Below, one piece after another: positions 12,241 through 21,119 of a stretch of 53,157 bases of DNA; positions within the stretch are counted from its first letter, which is position 1; each line of letters begins with the position of its first letter. The stretch comes from Prasinococcaceae sp. CCMP 1430 (Eukaryota > Prasinodermophyta > Palmophyllophyceae > Prasinococcales > Prasinococcaceae): assembly GCA_013416795.1 (NCBI GenBank), contig RQSC01000004.1, positions 500,854 through 554,010 of the forward strand, written 5' to 3'. Both the position numbers and the translations under genes were made by a program. The notes under the pieces are model-generated. The model ran no database searches. It was not told the DNA's origin and was given only the letters and a program-made list of their open reading frames with translations.

Positions 12241-14362
12241 TTAGGGAAATCCCGAGAACGCGCCGCGCCTGGTCTGTGGGGTCCCGGGCCTCTGCGCCAC
12301 TCCTCTGCCCTTGTCCGCCGGTTTGAGGATCTGGAAGCTGCACATGAGCGTCTCGTCGACTGACATCATCGCGCCCGCGTTGTCGAACTCGCCGCAGTAG
12401 TTTGGCGCCGAGAACACAGTCACCAGCTGTCGCTCAGCGAAGAACTCGTAGCCGTGCTCGACCACCTGGTGCGCCCGCACAACTAGGTCGAAGTTGAAAT
12501 GGTTGAGGAATTCCGTCACGACCTGCTTGCCAAAGACGTAGCTCACTCCTCTGTCGTTCTCGCCCCACCCCAGAATGTCTGGGTCTGGGTCAGCCCATAG
12601 GAAGTCGCACAACATGCCGTTGTCCGGGATGTCGGTAGGCCGCGGGATGTTTTGAATCTGCTCGAGGTTCTTCAGTTCGGGGCTCAGGCCGCCGTGGATG
12701 CAGAAGATGCGCTCGTCCACAACCGCAGCGAACGGCAGGCAGTTGAAGACGTCCATGAACATCTTCCAGGTCTTGATGTTGAACCTGCGCTTCACCTCGT
12801 CATAGAAGCCATAGATGCGGCTGATGGAGGCGCTTTCGTGGTTGCCGCGCAGCATGTGGAAGCAGTCGGGGTACTTGATCTTGTAACACAACAACAGCAT
12901 AGTCACCTCGACACCGTTGCGACCGCGGTCCACATAGTCGCCCAGGAAGAGGTACGAGGTGTTCGGCGGGTAGCCACCGTACTCAAATAGACGGAGCAGG
13001 TCGCTGAACTGGCCATGGATGTCTCCGCAGATTTTCACCGGCGCACTCAGCTCGAGCATACATGGCTGCTCGAGGAAGATCGCCCTACGGGTGTGCGCGC
13101 GATGGCGATGAGCGGGCGACCGAGCGACCGAGCGAGCGCGGGGTTGTCAGCAGTGCGATGACTTGCACAGCGTGCGGCGCCGCAATGCGCCGCGCTGCTG
13201 GTCTACTGCGCCTCCATGGTGCGCATCGCAGCGCGAGCTGAAGAGTCCGCAGATAGGAGGGGCGAAGGCCGCGCGACCTCTCTCCCGGCCGCAGGCCGAC
13301 GCGCTGCCGCCGCCCGCGATAACGCCCCCATGCGCCGAGACTGCCGCAACGTTCCCCTCCTTGCCACGGCACGCCGCACATGCCCGCGCAGGTGCCAGCG
13401 CCGCCCGCCCTAAGCGCACTCCTTCTCAAAAAAACGCTCGCAGGAGGGGCGCGGGGAAAAAAGTTGGTCGCGCGCTCACGGGAGCGCGCGCGAGACGCGC
13501 ACCAGCGCCCCTCCGCGCGCGCGCGTGGGGGGGCGCGCGCGCCTGCCCGCGCGCCCATGCTGACGGGCACACGCGTCTCTTTCGGTCGGAGATGGGCGCA
13601 GGGGGAGGGGCACGGGGGGCATGGGACACGGGCGCGCGCCAAAAGGATGCCGCGAGCTCGCGCGCGCACGGCGTGCCAATTTTTTTTCTCGCGGGCGATT
13701 TTTCCGAGCGAGTTTTTTCGCAGATGAACGCCCCGCGCCACCCCGCGCCGCGCCCCACCCCCCATCAGCGCCGCGCGTGGTCCTGGCTCACCCCACCCTC
13801 CGCCGCCGGCGCGTCCGATCGAGCGCGCGAGGTGCGCGGCGCGACGTACTTTGCCTTGGCGCACACGGTGCGGACCTCATCCTCGCTCAGCGGCACCGAC
13901 CGCTGTTGAAGCGCGTGCGCGCATTGGCGGGCGAGCCGCGGGCAGGGCGCGGGTCAGCGTCGCACCAACGCGTGCAAGCAGGGGGGAGATGAGGGGGTAA
14001 GGGGAGGCTCGAAAGGGGTGGGGTTGAGGAGCGGCATCTCGTTTACGCAACGCCCCGCGTGCGCATGCGCGGACGAGCGTGGTGCGAGTGGCCTTGGGGT
14101 GGGGGGTGGGGGGGGGTGCGCCGCGCCTGCGCTTGACCACCCCAAAGACGAGCACAGGAATTCGCCGGTGCGCGAGAAACGCCCTGCGACTGGGCGCGGC
14201 GCGCGCGGGGTGCGTGTCGGCGCGCGCGCGCGCGTCGCCCCGGCGTACCTGCGTCCTGTTGCCCCCAGCGCCAATGAGGCGGTTGATTAGGTCGTCGATG
14301 AGGTCGTCCCCCTTTGACGCCGTCGCGGCGCGGTCGGCCGCGCTCGCGCCCGACAGCGACAT
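12241..14362 (-). CDS. Protein phosphatase 1 catalytic subunit, three exons
   Basis: Model: 14362-14249, 13902-13850 and 13084-12241, giving 336 residues (PP1 is about 330). Exon 1 encodes the N-terminal helix ([13 protein letters not shown]), exon 2 the [15 protein letters not shown] segment, and exon 3 the whole metallophosphatase core. The signature motifs are complete: GDIHG (76-80), GDYVDRG (104-110), RGNHE (135-139), HGG and the C-terminal [11 protein letters not shown] loop. PP1 removes phosphate from Ser/Thr in many complexes chosen by regulatory subunits. Donors are GTACGCC and GTACGTC, acceptors CAACAG and CCGTAG, and the phases (0, 2) are consistent. The tail after ILKPADKG differs from animal PP1 and may hide one more intron. 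The start codon lies only 48 bp after the stop of the desaturase gene on the same strand. Confidence 0.93.
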
Positions 14363-14410
14363 AATAATTCTCTGTACCCCCCCCCCCCCCAAGCTGCCGC
14401 GTGCCGCCTT
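14363..14410 (-). other. 47-48 bp spacer with a 14-base C/G homopolymer
   Basis: Read on the minus strand, the desaturase TAA is followed by a purine-rich spacer with 14 consecutive G (14377-14390 are C on the plus strand). The PP1 ATG follows. There is hardly room for a 3' UTR plus a promoter. Confidence 0.7.
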
Positions 14411-15559
14411 TTAGGCCGACGCGGGCGGCACGAAGACGTACATGTCCTTCCCCTCGGGCCCCGCCTTGGCGGGCTCCTTCTTGACGGCGATGCACTGGCG
14501 CGCGACGCGCCACATGGCCTTGTGCACGGGCGTGGGGTCGTAGAGGTAGTACTCCGGGAAGGTCGTCTTGAGCGCCTCGGTGGCCTTCTTGGCATGGTAG
14601 TGGGGGATGGTGCAGTCGACGTGGTGGGCGACGTGCGTCGAGCCGATGCGGTGGTGCAGGAAGTCGAAGACGGGGCCGTAGGGGCGATCGATGGTCATGA
14701 GAGCGCCCTTGATGAAGTTCCAGTCCTTCTGCTCGAAGTGCGGCACGTCGGTGTCGGTGTGCTGCAGCCACGTGTAGAGCACCAGCCAGACGTTGGTGAA
14801 GGTGAGTGGCAGCGCGTACACGCACAGCACCTTGGCGATGCCCGCCACCGACGCCCACTTGGCGAGCCCCAGCGCCATAGCGACGATGCCCACGTCGGAG
14901 AGCCACACCTTCTTCTTCCACTGCTTCGACTCGAAGAGCGCGTCCGAGAAGGGCCGCGTGGGGATGAAGTGGTTGGTGGTGCCGCGCGAGGTGCCGCCCG
15001 TGGCGCCCCACAGCAGGTACGCCGGCCAGCCGAACACCAGGTGCGAGAACAGCCTGAACACCGCGTAGGGCGCGCCCACCTTGCCCATGAGCTTCACCTT
15101 GCCCTCGCCCTTGGCGTCGTACTGGTAGGGCACGTGCGTCTCGCCGTCCACCGTGTGGTTCGTCTTGGAGTGGTGGATGGCGTGCGACCGCTGCCACGAG
15201 AAGTACGGCACGAGCAGCGCGGTGTGCAGGATGTACCCCACGGTGTCCTGCAGCTTGCGGTTGTTGGAGAAGGCGTTGTGGCCGCACTCGTGCGCGATCA
15301 CCCAGCAGCCGGTGGCCACCGTGCCCGTCACGGCGCCGTAGAGCAGCCACAGCGGCGCCGCCGCCCACGTCATCGGGATGAGGCCGCTCAGGCCCACCGC
15401 GCCGCACGCGAGCGTCATGGCGGTGGAGGTCGCCGCGTACGCCATCGAGCGCAGGGTGTCCTTCTCGAAGCACTCCTTGGGGATGGAGTCGATCACCTCC
15501 TTGCGCGAGGGGAACTCGGTCGCCGCCGCGCGGATCGCCTGGCCGTTCATCCCCGACAT
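14411..15559 (-). CDS. FAD2-type membrane fatty-acid desaturase (delta-12/omega-3 class)
   Basis: A di-iron acyl desaturase that adds a double bond to oleoyl or linoleoyl chains in the ER or plastid envelope. From the first ATG (15559) it has 382 residues, normal for the family. The three histidine boxes are HECGH (90-94), HAIHH (126-130) and HVAHH (309-313), with hydrophobic pairs between them (WAAAPLWLLYGAVTG; FTNVWLVLYTW). The frame stays open for at least 38 codons upstream of that ATG without another ATG. A good acceptor (CTCACTCAG) near 15680 suggests a spliced leader exon. Delta-12 and omega-3 enzymes share these boxes, so regioselectivity is not decided. Codons are strongly C-ending, like those of the reductoisomerase. 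It is head-to-head with the DDX10-like helicase gene. Confidence 0.92.
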   Translation of the reverse strand: MSGMNGQAIRAAATEFPSRKEVIDSIPKECFEKDTLRSMAYAATSTAMTLACGAVGLSGLIPMTWAAAPLWLLYGAVTGTVATGCWVIAHECGHNAFSNNRKLQDTVGYILHTALLVPYFSWQRSHAIHHSKTNHTVDGETHVPYQYDAKGEGKVKLMGKVGAPYAVFRLFSHLVFGWPAYLLWGATGGTSRGTTNHFIPTRPFSDALFESKQWKKKVWLSDVGIVAMALGLAKWASVAGIAKVLCVYALPLTFTNVWLVLYTWLQHTDTDVPHFEQKDWNFIKGALMTIDRPYGPVFDFLHHRIGSTHVAHHVDCTIPHYHAKKATEALKTTFPEYYLYDPTPVHKAMWRVARQCIAVKKEPAKAGPEGKDMYVFVPPASA

Positions 15560-15673
15560 CAACACGGGCACGCCAGGGAGGACCTCCTCCACCGTCGGCA
15601 GGGCCGCCACCGCCGCGGCGGCGGCGGCGTCAGTGCCGGCCTCACCGCCCGCGACGGTAGGCAGGGTTTCCAC

Positions 15674-15840
15674 GGCGACCTGAGTGAGGACGAGCGCCGC
15701 GCGCTGGTGGCCTCGGCGGTGGGCGAGGGGGGAGTGGCCGCGGGCGCGGCCGCGGCCGCAGCGCGCGGCCGCTGGGCCGCACGGAGAAGGCCAAGGCGGC
15801 GCGCGAGCGAGAGCAGGAGGAAATCGCGCAGCTCGAGGCG
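15674..15840. promoter_or_regulatory. Shared head-to-head 5' region without any ATG on either strand
   Basis: This stretch separates the desaturase (minus) and DDX10-like (plus) coding regions. Neither strand has an ATG from about 15674 to 15866. It must hold at least part of both 5' ends, and leader exons are likely. Confidence 0.45.
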
Positions 15841-18516
15841 GTGCTCTCTGGCACGGACCCTCACGACATCGTCGCGAGCCTGCGAGCGTCGGCTACCGCA
15901 CCTCGCGGCGGCGATGGGGAGAGCGCATCCATCACCGGACACGGCGCGTTCGCGGACCTGCCGCTGTCGGAGCGGACGCAGTCAGCACTCGCGGCAGCGG
16001 GCTTCGAGTCGCTCACCGCCATCCAGGCGGCGACGCTGCCGCTCGCGCTCGCCGGGCGCGACGTGCTCGGCGCGGCCAAGACGGGCTCGGGAAAGTCGCT
16101 GGCATTTCTGATTCCCGTGGTGGAGCGCCTGTACCGGCTGCGCTGGACGCGCCAGGACGGAGTGGGCGCGCTCGTGCTCTCGCCCACGCGCGAGCTCGCC
16201 AAGCAGATATTCGTCGAGCTGCGCAAGGTGGCCAACCAGCACACGTTGACCGCCGCCCTGCTCACCGGTGGCAAGGACGTGCTCATGGAGCGCCAGGCGG
16301 TCGCCAGCACCAACGTGGTGGTCGCGACGCCCGGCCGCCTGCTGCAACACATGGACGAGAGCCCCGAGTTCGACACGGGGCGAGTGGAGGTGCTCGTGCT
16401 CGACGAGGCTGACCGCTGCCTTGACATGGGCTTTGCTGCGGCGCTCGAGGCCATCCTGGAAAACATCCCGCGCGGGCGCCAGACGCTGCTCTTCTCGGCC
16501 ACGCAGACGAAGTCCGTCAAGAGCCTCGCGCGTCTCAGCCTGCGCTCGCCCGAGTACGTCTCCGTGCACGAGGCCGCCGCCGCGCCCACCCCCGTCAGCC
16601 TCAAGCAGGCGTACACCACGTGCAACCTCGAGCAAAAGGTGGAGGTGCTTCTGTCGTTCGTGCGCTCGCATCGGCAGGTCAAGACGGTGGTGTTCATGAC
16701 CAGTTGCAAGCAGGTGCAATTCATGACCGACCTGCTCAAGCGCCTGCGGCCGGGCGTGAGCGTGCAGTGCCTGCACGGGCGCATGAAGCAGCCGCGGCGC
16801 GCGGCCACGGTTGAAAAGTTCGCCAACGAGCCCGCGATGCTGCTGCTTGCGACAGATGTCGCCGCGCGTGGCCTCGACTTTCCGGCGGTCGACTGGGTGC
16901 TGCAGATGGATTGCCCCGAGGACGTGGACCAATACATCCACCGAGTGGGGCGCACTTCGCGAGCTGGGCGCGACGGCTCTGCGCTGCTTCTTCTCACCCC
17001 GCGCGAGGGCCCGCCCTTTCTGGAGCGCCTGCGCGCCCGCGGCGTGCCCATCCGGGGCACGAAGCTCAACCTGGCCCAGGCGCAGCCGGGCGCGGCCGCC
17101 CCGCTGGAGGGGCCGGACCACAAAGGCCGCAAGGCGTTCAACGCAGCGGGGAAGGTGGCGAGCGCGGTCGCGCAGGACGCGAAGCTCAAGGAGGGTGCCG
17201 CCAAGGCCTTTGGATCGTACCTCAAGAGCGTGACGCAGCTAGGCGACCCCGCCGTTTTCGAGCGAGACATCACCAAGTACCCTTTGGAGAAGTTCGCCTT
17301 GAGCCTTGGCATGCCCTCCGTGCCGAGGTCGCGCTTCCTCAAGGCGGCGCTGCGGGAGGCTGGGGGCGGCACGGGCGGCGTGGATGGCGAGGGCGCCGAC
17401 GGCGCCAATGGTGATGGCAGCGACGCTGACAGTGGCGACGAGCGCGAGCTTGAGCGCGGCGATGGCGCCGGCCTGTTCGACCGAGCCGGCGGCAGCGACG
17501 GAAGCGACGGGAGTGACGCCGAGGGCGAGGGCGGCGATGTGTTCGCGATGCGCCGCCGCGACGTGCAGGATGAGGACATCGACAAGGCGCTTGCGAGCGA
17601 GGGGCTTGTGCACGTCGCTGGACCGAAGAACGACAAGAAGCGCAAGCGCCAGCGCATAACGAACGATGGCAAGATCAAGTCGTTTGCGGGCACGAAGGTT
17701 GTGTTCAACGAGGAGGGCGACGCGCTCGATCCCCTTGCGCTCCTCTCGCAGACGGGCCTCGAGGAGGCCAAGGAAGAGGCTCGTGCCAAGCGTACGCGCG
17801 AGGAAACGCAGGGGGGGCTGGTCAACACTGCGCTGCTGCTGGGAGAAGAGAAAGAGGCTGAGGAGCGACGACAGATGCTGGCTGCGCGCGGTGCAGGTGG
17901 CAAGAAGAGCACCAAGATCACCTTCGACTACAGCGACGCCAGCGAAAGCGAGGGCGAGGGCGACGACAGGGACGGCTCCGACGATGACAACGTCAGCGAT
18001 GACAGCGAGGGCGAAGAAGCGCAGCCCATGGAGTACGAGAGCGAGGAGGAGGGAGACGAATTTGTGAAGGCGCGTGCTCGCCCAGCGCCAGCGGGCGTCG
18101 ACTCGGACAAGGTCTCCTCTCACTTCGCCGCCCTGCGCGCGCGCATAAAGGAGGCGGACGCCGAGGATGTGGCCACGCTCAAGGCCCGTCTCAAGGAGCA
18201 GCGCCTCAAGAAGAAGAACAAGCTCAAGGCCCTTGCGGGCGACGAGCCAGCGCAGGCCATGCTGGCCGACGAGGACGGTGGAATGGTCACGCTCGGCGGC
18301 GCGGAGTACTCTGACGAGAGCAGCGAGTCTGAAGGCGATGACAGTGATCGTGAGCGCAGCGGTGGCGAGGGTGGGCGCAGCTCCGACTCCAGCAGTGAAG
18401 ACGACAGCGAGGACGAGGAGGACACGCGCTTCGGCGCACGGCAGCGCCGCGCGGCTGCCGCGGCTGCGAGCATCCAAGACCAGGAGGCGCTGGCACTCAA
18501 GATGCTGCGCCGCTGA
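15780..18516 (+). CDS. DDX10/Dbp4-like DEAD-box RNA helicase (5' end unresolved)
   Basis: An ATP-dependent RNA helicase of the small-subunit processome, where Dbp4/DDX10 frees U14 snoRNA from pre-rRNA. Visible in order: Q-motif region (FADLPLSERTQ), motif I AAKTGSGKS, PTRELA, TPGRLLQHMD, DEAD, SAT, ARGLDFP and HRVGRTSRAG. A C-terminal extension (LKSVTQLGDP...YALSLG-like FALSLGMP) matches the DUF4217 region of DDX10. The rest is acidic and Lys-rich (Glu/Ser/Asp runs from about 17400 on), usual for nucleolar helicases. The core begins at about 15841, but no ATG lies in frame between the stop at 15685 and the core. The EKAKAARERE..EEIAQLEA stretch just before looks coding, so the start must come from an upstream exon or a non-AUG codon. 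Confidence 0.9.
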
Positions 18517-18613
18517 CGTGAGTAACATATGTTTGTGTGTACGCAGGACGTCGCGTCGGCGCGGCTCAGTAGCGTGGTGTATTATGGCAATGTGCACACC
18601 GCAGCACGCGCGC

Positions 18614-20374
18614 TCAGCCGCTCGCCTCGACGAGTCGCAATTTGCCGTCTTGGAGCGATACGCTGCTGCCACCGGTCGACGCGCGCTTTCCCTTTTTGCT
18701 CTTGGTCAGCTTCTTGACCAATGCGAGCCCCACGGCCTTGGCGTCGTAGCGCCTGCTCTTGTTCTTGCCAAGCGCCTTCCGAATTACTGCCGTGGCTAGG
18801 GCCTCGGGGCTCAGGCCGACGCCGCGGCCACCCTCCGCGAGCGCCTGCACCGCAAGCGCGCCGGCGTCGTGTTTCGAGGGAAGCTTGGTCTTGAGCTCCT
18901 TGCCGCTGCTTGCCGCGCGCTCGGCCGCCTTGGCCGCATGCTTTGCTGCGGCAGCTTCCGCCTTCGCGGCCGCCTTTGCAGCCCTCTTCGCCGCCTTCGC
19001 CTCGGCCTTCGACGCGCGCTTTGCTGCCTTGGCCTCAGCCTTCTCGGCCTTGGCCCCGGCCTTTCCCGGCGCCTTGGAATCCCTCTTTGCTCCTCCAGAG
19101 CCGCGGGCTGGCGCTGCGTCGAATTTGTCGACGTACTTCTTCGATGCTTCGATTGCCTCCCGGAAGTCGCGCTCGCGCTGCGCGCGCTGCTGTGCAAGCT
19201 TGGCGGCGACGGCGGCCTTCTTCGCACGCTTCGCTTCCTTCGCGGCCGTCTTGGCGGCCTTGTCCTTGGACTTGGCCTTCTTGGGCACGGGATTCTCCTC
19301 CGCAGCGGCTTCGTCCCCCTCGACCTCCTCGAAGACCACCTTGGTGCCCGTCCAGCGCAGCTCCTTGCCCACCTTGAGCGCGACATTCGCGCCGCAGCGC
19401 CCAAGGCCGTGTCGGCCGCCAGTGTTGGCGTCGTGTGCCGAGTTGAAGAGCGCCTCCTGGTCACCCTCGGTGAAACCGCGACCGTTGCGTGCCTTTGCCT
19501 GCTCGCCTGCGCCCAGCCCGCCCGCGCGCACGAAAATACGACGCCCCCACCAATCGTCCGGCAGTGGCGGGAACTTCATACCCATGCTCGCTGGCTCGGC
19601 GAGCTCCTCCCCGTCCTTAGAAACCCCTGCGCCCTTTTCTGCGTCCTTGCCTCCCTCAGCGTGAAGCTTCCTCCGCTTAGGTGCGGCATCGCCCGCCTCC
19701 GCCGCGGAGGGCGCCTGCGTGGCGGGCTGCCCGCCCCCGTCGCCGCTGACGCGAGGACCCTGCGCGGCCGAGCGCGCCTCTGCCTGCGCGGCCGCGCGCT
19801 CCTCCATCGCGCGGATGCGCGCCATCTTGCCCTCTCGTCCGCTGAAGCGTCCTATCCACGGCTGCTTGTCGGCGCGCAGCGCGCGGTTGATGGCGGCTTC
19901 CTCAGCGCTCATGGTCGCCGCGGTTCCGTCCGCATGCATGCCGGCGATGCGCGCGCCGTCGTCAGCGTCGCTGTCGCTGTCGCTGTCGCTGTCACTGTCG
20001 CTGTCAGAGGAGTCGTCATCGCTGTCGCTGTCACTGCCGGACGATTCGCTGTCGCTGCCATCGTCCGAGGAGTCGCTGCCGCTGCCACTGCTGGCCTTCT
20101 TCTTCTTCTTGGCTTTGATGCCCTTGGCGGCCGAGTTGAACACGCCCTCCCACCACTTGGCGCCCCAGTCGTACGCCTGCGCGTCGGTCCCTACGCCGCG
20201 CTGGTCCTCGCGCTTCTTCACGCGCAGCGCCTCGGCGATGCCCTGCTCGTCCTTGCCGAGGCCCTTTCCCTTGGCGTAGCCGAACTTGGCGAGGTAGGCG
20301 GCGCCGAAGCCCTTGTGCAGACCCTCGGTCGCCTTCCGCTCCGTCTCGAGCACGGTCGGCCCGCGCAGCTTCAT
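18614..20374 (-). CDS. G-patch protein, GPATCH4-like, nucleolar type
   Basis: A 586-residue protein starting at the ATG at 20374. The N-terminal G-patch (about residues 8-55) includes FGYAKGKGLGKDEQGIAEAL and continues into the GPATCH4-type KWWEGVFNSAAK segment. G-patch domains bind and stimulate DEAH helicases. GPATCH4 relatives sit in nucleoli and act with DHX15. A run of alternating Ser-Asp (about 19960-20100) is followed by an Ala-rich region, then a second conserved block (DDWWGRRIFVRAGGLG ... FTEGDQEALFN ... GRHGLG). The C-terminus is a Lys/Ala-rich helical repeat (KAEAKAAKRAAKA type) that would be strongly basic. Only 97 bp separate its stop from the DDX10-like stop, tail to tail. Both proteins contain the string GTKVVF before an acidic residue run. 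Confidence 0.85.
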   Translation of the reverse strand: MKLRGPTVLETERKATEGLHKGFGAAYLAKFGYAKGKGLGKDEQGIAEALRVKKREDQRGVGTDAQAYDWGAKWWEGVFNSAAKGIKAKKKKKASSGSGSDSSDDGSDSESSGSDSDSDDDSSDSDSDSDSDSDSDADDGARIAGMHADGTAATMSAEEAAINRALRADKQPWIGRFSGREGKMARIRAMEERAAAQAEARSAAQGPRVSGDGGGQPATQAPSAAEAGDAAPKRRKLHAEGGKDAEKGAGVSKDGEELAEPASMGMKFPPLPDDWWGRRIFVRAGGLGAGEQAKARNGRGFTEGDQEALFNSAHDANTGGRHGLGRCGANVALKVGKELRWTGTKVVFEEVEGDEAAAEENPVPKKAKSKDKAAKTAAKEAKRAKKAAVAAKLAQQRAQRERDFREAIEASKKYVDKFDAAPARGSGGAKRDSKAPGKAGAKAEKAEAKAAKRASKAEAKAAKRAAKAAAKAEAAAAKHAAKAAERAASSGKELKTKLPSKHDAGALAVQALAEGGRGVGLSPEALATAVIRKALGKNKSRRYDAKAVGLALVKKLTKSKKGKRASTGGSSVSLQDGKLRLVEASG

Positions 20375-21119
20375 CACGAGCGCTGCGGCCGCCAGGCGCC
20401 TCCCGCGCCTTCTCCCCCCCCCCCCTTCCCGCGTGCGGGAGCCTCTGAGCGGGCCGCGCCACCCAGGAGCGCGCGCTCCCTCCGCGCAGGCCTCTCGCGC
20501 GCCCTTCGGCGAGCCGCTGCGCCGGCCCAGGCGCGCGCGCTGTGGCGCCTCGCCGCGGCGCCGCGCCGGCCGCCAGCCGCCGCGCCCGGCGGCTCCAAAG
20601 TCGCGGAATACTCGAACGGGAAATCGACGTCTCTCGAAAACGAAAAAAACGGCGCCACGGATATGAAATGATGCAGCAAGCGTGGCCAAGCAAGAAATAC
20701 GTGAACCCTTTAAAATACCCCAAATAGTAACCCTAACTCTGGGGCACCGCACTCTCCTTCGGGTGTCGTTCGGCAACGCCCCTGCACAACGTGTGGGTGT
20801 TTGGGGCAGAAACTCAACCCAAACCTCATTGGGTGGGAGAGCGCGCGGTATTTGATTTCAAAGTGAGAGAGGAGCTGCGTTTGTTGGAGACCCTGATTTG
20901 TCCGGGCCGCACACGCGCGGGCGGGTAGCAGCAGTAACGACTGCGCGCGCTCGCGCGCTTCTGCCGCTCGATGTGCCACGCCGGGCGCCACATCGCTCGC
21001 CGCTCACCGCACGTCGCGCGGCGAGTGACTGAGAGCCGCGGGGCAGAGACCGCCCGGAGCCGAAGGACGAAGAGCCGCGCGCACGCGCGCGCGCCGGGGC
21101 GCTGCAGGGCGCGGCGGCG
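20375..21119. promoter_or_regulatory. Divergent intergenic region, telo-box-like word, AT-richer core
   Basis: About 745 bp between the G-patch gene and the GS-like gene, transcribed away from each other. It is less GC-rich at 20620-20880 and contains TAACCCTAACT near 20727, close to the plant telo-box word found in promoters of ribosome-biogenesis genes. No gene is seen. Confidence 0.4.

Noticed and set aside
14522-16111. 529-codon plus-strand frame opposite the desaturase
   Set aside because: Antisense of the histidine-box enzyme. It is His/Val/Gly/Arg-rich and has no domain pattern.
18517-18546. GTGAGT ... TACGCAG directly after the DDX10 stop codon, like a 30-base mini-intron
   Set aside because: Far shorter than the other introns here, and no conserved protein continues after it. 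Coincidence of GT/AG-rich DNA is more likely.
18869-20671. 600-codon Leu/Arg-rich plus-strand frame
   Set aside because: Mirror of the G-patch gene's Ala/Lys and Ser/Asp repeats, as expected from composition.
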